Source: Planctomycetales bacterium (GTDB taxonomy: Bacteria > Planctomycetota > UBA11346). From it: a stretch of 6,340 bases of DNA. The stretch is taken from contig JANYGY010000258.1 of the NCBI GenBank assembly GCA_025362255.1, positions 1-6,340 of the forward strand, read 5' to 3'. The translations under genes and the position numbers were made by a program. Numbering within the stretch: position 1 is the first letter of the stretch; each line of letters opens with the position of its first letter. The notes beneath the pieces were generated by a model. That model worked only from the letters and a program-made list of their open reading frames with translations, did no database searches and was not told the DNA's origin. Below, in pieces: positions 1 through 4,936 of this stretch.

Positions 1-1
1 C

Positions 2-661
2 GAACGCGCCGACGTGGTCTTCGGGCTCGAACCGAAGGGCAATTTCGCGCAAGCCATCCGCTCGCCGAAAACGCTTGGCCACGTGGACGAAAGTAAAGTG
101 GACCAAACAAAAGTGGACGCGAAAAAAGGCGTGGTTGCGCATCCGTCACCAGCTCCGGCAAAATCTCAGCTCAAGCCGCCCATGCCCGCGCGCCATCCGG
201 CCAAGGCCGTGGTCGAGCACGAGCACCGTGATCAAGCCCCGGACGCGACCCGCGACGAACGCGACAACGTGCCGTCTGCGGCAACCACTCCGGGCACCAA
301 CGCGATCACCAGACGGACAGTGCGCAGCGAAGCTCCCGGATCAGGAAGACCGGCAGTTCGCCCCGTGCCCGCGCAGGTGGCTCAACGGGATGTCGCCGAA
401 CCCGATGAGGAAGCTGCGGCAGTGCCGCTCGACGAGCCGGCGCGCATGGCTCGGCCGGTGACCAAAAAAGTGCTCGCGCTCGACCCATCGATCGATCGTC
501 GACGGGTGCCCGAACGTTGGCGCACCGGCGGCGAACGGACCACGCGCGGCGAGACGGCCGACCGCGATCATCGCACCAACCGGCCGGCGCCCGCCAAAAG
601 CACCCCACCTGCCCATCTGGGCAAGTCGGGAAAACCGGGTAAAAAGCAACGTCGCTGGTGA
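2..661 (+). CDS. 3' part of an unrecognised protein with a basic, Pro/Ala/Arg-rich tail (5' end outside window)
   Basis: The frame is open from base 2 to a TGA at 659-661, so the gene very probably begins upstream; the internal GTG at 14 is unlikely to be the true start. About 219 codons are visible. The first roughly 25 residues (ERADVVFGLEPKGNFAQAIR) look like the end of a folded domain. The rest is low complexity, rich in Pro, Ala, Arg, Lys and Asp/Glu, contains a repeated KVD motif near residues 30-40, and ends in GKPGKKQRRW. The codons look coding: third positions are mostly G or C. No signal peptide or membrane segment is visible. Basic disordered C-terminal tails occur on RNA- or DNA-binding proteins such as RNA helicases and RNA-modifying enzymes, but that is only a compositional analogy. 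I do not recognise the family and assign no function. Confidence 0.6.
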   Translation, partial: ERADVVFGLEPKGNFAQAIRSPKTLGHVDESKVDQTKVDAKKGVVAHPSPAPAKSQLKPPMPARHPAKAVVEHEHRDQAPDATRDERDNVPSAATTPGTNAITRRTVRSEAPGSGRPAVRPVPAQVAQRDVAEPDEEAAAVPLDEPARMARPVTKKVLALDPSIDRRRVPERWRTGGERTTRGETADRDHRTNRPAPAKSTPPAHLGKSGKPGKKQRRW

Positions 662-679
662 ATTGACATTCGTACCGCG

Positions 680-715
680 GGTCTCGGCAACATCTGCTAC
701 GATGCTGCCGAGACC
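680..715. repeat. Strong inverted repeat (stem-loop) just after the first gene
   Basis: Arm GGTCTCGGCA (680-689) is perfectly complementary to TGCCGAGACC (706-715). After one A.C mismatch (690/705) the stem continues with CATC (691-694) against GATG (701-704), leaving a 6-base loop (TGCTAC). It begins 18 bases after the stop at 661. No T-run follows on either strand, so it is not a classical intrinsic terminator. It could be an mRNA 3'-end stabiliser, a terminator of another kind, or an operator. Two smaller dyads lie right beside it: CCGTG-T-CACGG (714-724) and GTTGCAAC (724-731). Confidence 0.75.
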
Positions 716-781
716 GTGTCACGGTTGCAACAATAGGTCCTTCAGTCTGGTCGGCGGCGCCCGATACTTCATTCAGATACC

Positions 782-1114
782 ATGGTCGAAGTCCCTCTCA
801 CTGGTCCGCCCTCACCGACCGCGCCGATTGCTGCCAGCGATCAGCGTAGCGGTGATCCGCGTTTCGCCCGGCGGGTGGCGCGGCGCAAAGCCGAACTCGT
901 TGAAGACGACCTCGAACCGCACGAACTCCCGCCCAATGCGACCCGTCCAGATCCGGTTCAAGGCCTCCTCGAAGGCCTCGACCGCTTACGCGTGACCAAC
1001 GTCCTCCGCCCAGCCGAACTCGAATACGCCAAAGCCGTACGCGCCATGAAAGCGTACCAGGATCCGACGACGTCTTTCTGGCGCGCTGAAAGTCCTCCGC
1101 CGGAAGCGACTTAG
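782..1114 (+). CDS. Hypothetical 110-residue protein
   Basis: ATG at 782 and TAG at 1112-1114 give 110 residues. I do not recognise the family. The first 25 residues are Pro/Ser/Ala-rich. The middle is highly charged (residues about 28-50, with RRVARRKAELVEDDLEPHE). Residues about 60-95 could form helices (GLLEGLDRLRVTNVLRPAELEYAKAVRAMKAY). There is no signal peptide, membrane segment or cysteine. Codon use has the high GC3 of its neighbours, which favours real coding, but no clear Shine-Dalgarno sequence precedes the ATG. It is soluble by appearance. The last four sense codons and the stop lie inside the duplicated repeat unit that begins at 1101, so its 3' end has been copied downstream at 1263-1276. 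It is convergent with recG. Function unknown; it could be a small adaptor or regulator, but nothing in the sequence proves this. Confidence 0.5.
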   Translation: MVEVPLTGPPSPTAPIAASDQRSGDPRFARRVARRKAELVEDDLEPHELPPNATRPDPVQGLLEGLDRLRVTNVLRPAELEYAKAVRAMKAYQDPTTSFWRAESPPPEAT

Positions 1115-1259
1115 TCGATTTAGGCGGAACAGGAGACCGCAGAGATCGCAGAGGTCGGAGGGGTTGGTCGTTGTCGCCCAGGCAGCTTGGGCGTGTTCGG
1201 CACCACAGGCGGGTTGATGTGGGTCGCGATCGGGCTTGTGAATTCTCTGATTCCTCTGC
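1101..1259. repeat. Tandem duplication, copy A (159 bp, three 9-bp units)
   Basis: This stretch is repeated almost base for base at 1263-1438. It starts inside the last codons of the upstream small gene (CGGAAGCGACTTAG). It contains three 9-bp units of the form GAGRYCGCA (1133-1141, 1142-1150, 1151-1159, the last degenerate) and then about 100 bp of unique-looking sequence ending TTCCTCTGC. It lacks the inverted right arm present at the end of copy B. With copy B and the pentamer array it fills the 430-bp gene-free gap (1115-1544) between two convergent genes. Reading frames across it are by-products of the repeats. Confidence 0.9.
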
Positions 1260-1262
1260 CTT

Positions 1263-1438
1263 CGGAAGCGACTTAGTCGATTTAGGCGGAACAGGAGATC
1301 GCAGAGACCGCAGAGATCGCAGAGGTCGCAGAGGTCGCAGGGGTTGGTCGTTGTCGCCCAGGCAACTTGGGCGTGTTCGGCACCACTGGTGGTTGATGTG
1401 GGTCGCGGTCTGGCTTGTGAATTCTCTGATTCCTCTGC
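1263..1438. repeat. Tandem duplication, copy B (176 bp, five 9-bp units)
   Basis: Second copy of the unit at 1101-1259. The offset is 162 bp at its left end and 179-180 bp after the minisatellite, because copy B has five 9-bp GAGRYCGCA units (1295-1339) against three in copy A. Outside the units the copies differ at a few positions, for example CAGCTTGGG versus CAACTTGGG and a 1-bp length change near 1210/1389. The duplicated CDS tail CGGAAGCGACTTAG is present here (1263-1276) as a relic with no gene in front of it. Confidence 0.9.
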
Positions 1439-1461
1439 GCCTCTGCGACCTCCTGTTCTGC
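1286..1461. repeat. Repeat element with imperfect inverted terminal arms
   Basis: The left arm at 1286-1312 (starting GCGGAACAGGAG) matches the reverse complement of 1436-1461 (ending CTCCTGTTCTGC) at 23 of 27 aligned columns with one gap. The arms themselves carry the 9-bp units: GAGRYCGCA on the left and TGCGACCTC on the right. The whole can fold as a long hairpin with a central domain of about 100-120 bp. There is no coding capacity and no transposase. It looks like a small non-autonomous palindromic repeat in a convergent intergenic space, the usual place for REP/BIME-like elements. That class is an inference; the family is not identified. Confidence 0.7.
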
Positions 1462-1530
1462 TCTGCTCTGCTCTGCTCTGTTCTGCTCTGCTCTGCTCTG
1501 CTCTGTTCTGTTCTGTTCTGTTCTGTTCTT
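1456..1530. repeat. Pentanucleotide array (YTCTG)14 with a 25-bp higher-order period
   Basis: Fourteen perfect YTCTG units run from 1456 to 1525, with a degenerate TTCTT at 1526-1530. In unit order the first base reads T C C C C T C C C C T T T T. Thus 1456-1480 and 1481-1505 are identical 25-bp blocks (one TTCTG plus four CTCTG), followed by four TTCTG units. The array starts inside the right arm of the inverted-repeat element, whose end already contains TTCTG, and stops 14 bp before the recG stop codon. On the recG-coding strand it reads CAGAR repeats and would lie in the recG 3' untranslated region. Confidence 0.95.
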
Positions 1531-1544
1531 GTATCGATGAAGCT

Positions 1545-3611
1545 TCAGCCGGCGTCAGAGACGGTGTCGGCTGGCGGCTGATTGGTCCATGGAATCAAGG
1601 CGTCGGGGATGGTTCCGCCGTGAGTCCGCACGTGCTGATGGGCTTCGTGCAGCAGATCGAGATCGCGGCTGAGGTCGGCGATGCGCAGGCGTAAGACGCC
1701 GTGCTGCTGTCGGCCGAGGAGTTCGCCGGGGCCGCGGGCGGCAAGGTCGGCTTCGGCGATGGCCATGCCGTCGTCGGTCGCGACCAGCGCGGCCAAGCGC
1801 GGAGCATCTGCCTGCGCGGCGTGCACCAGCAGGCAGATGCCAGGACGCTCGCCCCGTCCCAGGCGGCCACGCAGCTGATGCAGTTGCGCTAGGCCGAAGC
1901 GTTCGGCATCGAGCACCGCGACCAGCGCCAGGGTCGGTACATCGATGCCGACCTCGACCACCGTGGTCGCGATCAGGATCCGGCAGGTGCCGGCGCGAAA
2001 GGCTGCCATCACCGCCAATTTGCGCGGCTCATCCATGGCGCCATGAAGCAGCGACACCTGATCGCCATAAAGCTTTTGGACGGCGACGAAAACGTTGGCG
2101 GCATCGTGGATGGGCGAGGTATCCCCGCCCTCGTTCGTGCTCGCCTCGCGCAACGCGCAGATGACGAGCGCCTGATCTCCCACACACAGCGCCGTGAGCG
2201 CGCGTTCAACCACCGCCAGGCCGCCGGCTTGCGCGGTGGTCGTCACCGCCGCGCGGCCAGGAGGCCGGCCGACGATGCGCGACACCGCCAGATCGCCGAA
2301 GGCGGTCAGCGCCAGGGTGCGCGGAATCGGGGTCGCGGTCAACAGCAACAGATGCGGCCGCACCGCCGCCTTGTCGATCAGCGCCGCGCGCTGATGCACG
2401 CCGAATTTGTGCTGCTCGTCGATCACCACCACCGCCAGATCGCGCAGGTGAACGTCATCGCTCAGCAGCGCATGCGTGCCGATCAGCAGATGGCACGTTC
2501 CGTCAGCGGCGGCGCGTAACAGTTCCGTGCGTTCATTCGCGGGAGTTCCCCCGGTGAGCACGCCCCAGCGCACGCGGGTGCCGGCGAGGCAGCGGCCGAT
2601 GAACAACGCATGCTGCTGGGCCAGCACCGCCGTCGGCGCAAGCAGCACGGCCTGGCGATGTTCGGCAATCACCGCCAAGGCCGTGATCAGCGCGAGCGCG
2701 GTTTTGCCGCTGCCGACATCACCATGCAGCAGGCGGTACATCGGCGCAGCGGCCGTAAGATCAGCGCGGATTTCAGCGAGTGCAGTTGTCTGGCCAGCAG
2801 TCAGCGAAAACGGTAATCGTGCCAGGGCGCGGGCATGGGTCTCGTCATCCCAGCGCACCGCGCGGCCCGGCGCGCTGATCACCGCCAATCGCCGGCTGCG
2901 CAACAGCCACGCCAAGGCCAGCAGTTCACGCCGTGACAGTTCGCGGCGTGCGGCTTCGTGCGCCAGGGGATCGCTTGGGCGATGCGCCGCGTGAACGCAC
3001 GCCTGCCACTCCTGATCCGTCAGCAGGCCGGCGGGATCGCGGCAATGCGGCAGCACGTGCTCGAGCACCTGATCGACCAGGCCGATGAAGGCGCGCTCAC
3101 CGACACCGTCGGGCAGCCGATAAGCAACCCGACAGATGCTGCGATCGTCAGCCGTTTCTCCTGCTGCTGTGCCGCTACTCTGGTGCACAAAAGCAGGATG
3201 CAGCAGCAGGTTCGGCTTGGTCGCATCGGTGCGGCCTTCCCACAGAAACCATTCGCCAGGAATCAACAGTCGACGCAGATAACCCGCATTGAAAAAACGG
3301 GCGGTGAGCAGCACTCCGTCGGCGCGGCGCAGCGAAGCCTCCAAGGCCATTCCCCGCCCGCCGGCAAAGCGCGGCCGCGCGTGCACCAGCTGCGCGCGCA
3401 CGCGCACCGCGACTCCGGCTGGCAGCGGGCCGGTCGCGGACAACTCCGGCGGCAGGCCGATCAATCGCGGAAAAGTGTGCAGCACATCCCAGGTCGTGTG
3501 CCAGCCGGCGGCGGCCAGGGCAGACGCGCGGGCCGGGCCGATGCCCTTCAGGAATTGAAGCGGGCGGAATTGCAGAGGGCTGAGTTGCTGAGGATCAGGG
3601 AGGGTTGTCAC
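1545..3611 (-). CDS. recG: ATP-dependent DNA helicase RecG
   Basis: RecG is a superfamily 2 helicase that remodels stalled replication forks and branch-migrates recombination intermediates. With the GTG start at 3611 the protein is 688 residues, close to the roughly 690 usual for the family. Near the N-terminus is LQFLKGIGPARA, the typical RecG opening, followed by the wedge (OB-fold) region (about 40-170). Helicase motifs follow in order: Q-motif region FSLTAGQ (about 268-274), Walker A GDVGSGKT (297-304), DEQH box (398-401), TATPIPRT (425-432), VVEVGIDVP and QLRGRLGRG (579-587). The C-terminal ARGPGELLGRQQHG (from about 625) matches the RecG TRG region, where G-x-R/K-Q is more usual than GRQQ. 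An in-frame ATG at 3689 would add 26 residues without homology-like features and would overlap mtnD, so GTG 3611 is preferred, although its Shine-Dalgarno is poor. It is divergent from mtnD. Confidence 0.97.
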   Translation of the reverse strand: MTTLPDPQQLSPLQFRPLQFLKGIGPARASALAAAGWHTTWDVLHTFPRLIGLPPELSATGPLPAGVAVRVRAQLVHARPRFAGGRGMALEASLRRADGVLLTARFFNAGYLRRLLIPGEWFLWEGRTDATKPNLLLHPAFVHQSSGTAAGETADDRSICRVAYRLPDGVGERAFIGLVDQVLEHVLPHCRDPAGLLTDQEWQACVHAAHRPSDPLAHEAARRELSRRELLALAWLLRSRRLAVISAPGRAVRWDDETHARALARLPFSLTAGQTTALAEIRADLTAAAPMYRLLHGDVGSGKTALALITALAVIAEHRQAVLLAPTAVLAQQHALFIGRCLAGTRVRWGVLTGGTPANERTELLRAAADGTCHLLIGTHALLSDDVHLRDLAVVVIDEQHKFGVHQRAALIDKAAVRPHLLLLTATPIPRTLALTAFGDLAVSRIVGRPPGRAAVTTTAQAGGLAVVERALTALCVGDQALVICALREASTNEGGDTSPIHDAANVFVAVQKLYGDQVSLLHGAMDEPRKLAVMAAFRAGTCRILIATTVVEVGIDVPTLALVAVLDAERFGLAQLHQLRGRLGRGERPGICLLVHAAQADAPRLAALVATDDGMAIAEADLAARGPGELLGRQQHGVLRLRIADLSRDLDLLHEAHQHVRTHGGTIPDALIPWTNQPPADTVSDAG

Positions 3612-3629
3612 GGCTTGCCACGGGTTGGA

Positions 3630-3656
3630 CCGCAGGCACAGCCTGCTAGCCTGCGG
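3630..3656. promoter_or_regulatory. Nested inverted repeats in the recG/mtnD divergent spacer
   Basis: CCGCAGGC (3630-3637) pairs perfectly with GCCTGCGG (3649-3656). Inside it, GCAGGC (3632-3637) can instead pair with GCCTGC (3641-3646) around ACA. The same left arm thus has two mutually exclusive partners. The element sits in the 76-bp gap between the recG start (3611) and the mtnD start (3688), so it overlaps the likely promoter region of both. It may be an operator or an mtnD leader hairpin. No convincing -35/-10 pair was found on either strand. Confidence 0.5.
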
Positions 3657-3678
3657 CCTCGAACAACTCGCCAACGCT

Positions 3679-3682
3679 GAGG
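3679..3682 (+). promoter_or_regulatory. Ribosome binding site of mtnD
   Basis: GAGG lies 5 bases before the ATG at 3688. It supports that start over the TTG at 3625, which would add 21 residues unlike the family and would place the start upstream of the inverted repeat. Confidence 0.6.
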
Positions 3683-3687
3683 TTTCC

Positions 3688-4203
3688 ATGGCTACTTTAT
3701 GGTTTCGCGCCGATCAACGCTTGGTCACGGATACGGCGGAAGTCGGGCGCGAACTCGGCGCGATCGGCGTCACCTACGAGCGGTGGGGCACGACCAAGAT
3801 GCCGGCGAATCTGTCCAGCCGAGCGCTGGGCGATGCCGAAAAGCAGGCGGTGCTCGCGGCATTTGCGCCGGACATCGCGCGTCGGTCGGCGCAGTGCGGC
3901 TATAAAACTGCCGATGTCGTCACGCTGTATCCCGACACCCCGAATCTCGACGTGATGCTCGCCAAGTTTGATAAGAAGCACGGCCACACCGATGATGAAG
4001 TGCGCTTCGTCGTCCAGGGGCGTGGGGTGTTCACCCTGTTTCCCGAGGGTGGGCCGGTGATCGACGCTGAATTGCATCCCGGCGATTTCATCACCGTGCC
4101 GAAGGATTTTACCCATCACTTCGTGCTCTGCGCCGATCGCCAGATCACCGCCATCCGCCTGTTCACCGATGTCGGCGGCTGGGTCGCGCATTACCGCGAC
4201 TGA
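3688..4203 (+). CDS. mtnD: Acireductone dioxygenase (methionine salvage)
   Basis: This cytoplasmic cupin enzyme acts in the methionine salvage pathway. With Fe2+ it oxidises 1,2-dihydroxy-3-keto-5-methylthiopentene to 4-methylthio-2-oxobutanoate and formate; with Ni2+ the family makes methylthiopropionate, formate and CO. The 171-residue length is near the 180 typical of bacterial members. The metal ligands are readable: H98 and H100 in KKHGHTDDE, E104 in the same motif, and H143 in DFTHHF. The cupin strands include EVRFVVQGRGVFTLF (about 104-118) and LHPGDFITVPKDFTHHF (about 129-145). The start at 3688 is set by a GAGG site and the family-like N-terminus MATLW. The ATG shares the palindrome CCATGG with an in-frame ATG of the recG frame on the other strand. 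It ends 4 bp before nth. No other mtn gene is in the window, so the rest of the pathway must be elsewhere. Confidence 0.95.
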   Translation: MATLWFRADQRLVTDTAEVGRELGAIGVTYERWGTTKMPANLSSRALGDAEKQAVLAAFAPDIARRSAQCGYKTADVVTLYPDTPNLDVMLAKFDKKHGHTDDEVRFVVQGRGVFTLFPEGGPVIDAELHPGDFITVPKDFTHHFVLCADRQITAIRLFTDVGGWVAHYRD

Positions 4204-4207
4204 GCCG

Positions 4208-4834
4208 ATGCGCGCTGCACCTGCCGCGACGGTCGACCGGATCCTGGCTGAGACCTGGCCGGATGCGGCGTGCGAATTGCAGGCGACGGATCCGTGGCAA
4301 ATGCTAGTCGCCGTGATCCTGTCGGCGCGCACCACCGACATTCAGGTGAACAAGGCGATGGCGGTGCTGAATGAACATCTGCTGGGCGTCTACGCCTATG
4401 CCGAGCTTGATCAGCGCGAGCTCGAGCCGCTGATCCGGCACCTGCCCTTGTTTCGCCAAAAGGCGCGCGCGATCGTCGAAGCCGCGCGCGCGCTGATGCG
4501 TACCGGCGGGGGCGTACCGGCCTCGATCGACGCCCTCGCCACGCTGCCCGGAGTCGGGCGCAAAACCGCCTGCGTGGTCGCCGGCAATGCCTTTGGCGTA
4601 CCCGCGGTCGGCGCCGACACCCACGTCCAGCGCATCGTCTACCGCCTCGGTTGGACCACCCGCGAACATCCGCTGGAGGCCGAACGCGCGGTGATGGCCC
4701 GCGTGCCGCCGGGTCGCTGGATCCAGATCTGCCACCAATCCATCCGTCTTGGCCGCGAAATCTGCCGCCGGATCAAACCGCGGTGCGACCGCTGCCCGCT
4801 GGCGAAAGTCTGCCCCAAACAAGGGGTGGAATAA
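4208..4834 (+). CDS. nth: Endonuclease III (DNA glycosylase/AP lyase)
   Basis: This base-excision repair enzyme removes oxidised pyrimidines and cleaves the abasic site. The 208 residues align with E. coli Nth with a shift of one. The helix-hairpin-helix LPGVGRKTA (113-121) holds the catalytic Lys119, and GADTHV holds the catalytic Asp137. The 4Fe-4S ligands are Cys186, Cys193, Cys196 and Cys202 (C-x6-C-x2-C-x5-C). The start at 4208 gives the family's usual N-terminal length; an ATG at 4169 would add 13 residues encoded inside mtnD. There is only a weak GAG before the ATG, so translation is probably coupled to mtnD, 4 bp upstream. Departures from the family consensus are Arg41 where E. coli has Gln41 (SARTTD for SAQATD), Leu for His before the GR of the Fe-S region (LGREIC), and LPLF for the more usual GLY/GFY motif. 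It is probably a divergent but active glycosylase. Confidence 0.95.
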   Translation: MRAAPAATVDRILAETWPDAACELQATDPWQMLVAVILSARTTDIQVNKAMAVLNEHLLGVYAYAELDQRELEPLIRHLPLFRQKARAIVEAARALMRTGGGVPASIDALATLPGVGRKTACVVAGNAFGVPAVGADTHVQRIVYRLGWTTREHPLEAERAVMARVPPGRWIQICHQSIRLGREICRRIKPRCDRCPLAKVCPKQGVE

Positions 4835-4885
4835 TGCGTCCAGTTTCGGCAATCCGTTCGCATCCGCACCGGTGACGCCGTGAAC

Positions 4886-4936
4886 GATATTTTTTCGTCA
4901 GCTTTCATCGAACCCTCCTCGCCCTAAATTTTTCAA
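4886..4936 (+). promoter_or_regulatory. AT-rich patches before pyrC, with a possible -10 at 4925-4930
   Basis: The 102-bp gap between nth and pyrC (4835-4936) holds two AT-rich blocks in GC-rich DNA: GATATTTTTT (4886-4895) and TAAATTTTTCAAATG (4925-4939). TAAATT fits a TANNNT -10 box and ends 6 bases before the pyrC ATG. That spacing would give a leaderless or near-leaderless transcript. No good -35 was found about 17 bp upstream. A small imperfect dyad ACGA/TCGT flanks the first T-rich block. No convincing intrinsic terminator of nth is present. Transcription from mtnD-nth could therefore also continue into pyrC. Confidence 0.35.

Noticed and set aside
663..703. Promoter made of TTGACA (663-668) and TACGAT (698-703)
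   Set aside because: The 29-bp spacing is far from the 16-18 bp needed, and TACGAT lies within the stem-loop.
1101..1461. CRISPR array
   Set aside because: There are only two long near-identical copies and short 9-bp and 5-bp tandem units; there are no regular unique spacers and no cas genes.
1171..1581. 136-codon plus-strand frame over the repeats
   Set aside because: Its translation is just the repeats read through (Arg-Asp-Arg runs, two SPRQLGRVRHH copies, Cys-Ser-Leu-Leu runs), and it overlaps the end of recG.
2958..3680. 240-codon plus-strand frame opposite the recG N-terminal half
   Set aside because: It is an antisense shadow of recG with no domain and no ribosome binding site.
3697..4341. 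214-codon minus-strand frame opposite mtnD and nth
   Set aside because: mtnD on the plus strand has all its metal ligands; the minus frame has no recognisable motif and reflects codon bias.
4865..4900. Intrinsic terminator after nth
   Set aside because: The only stem (CAC-GG with GTG-CC partners) is short and bulged, and the T-run starts about 8 bases after it.
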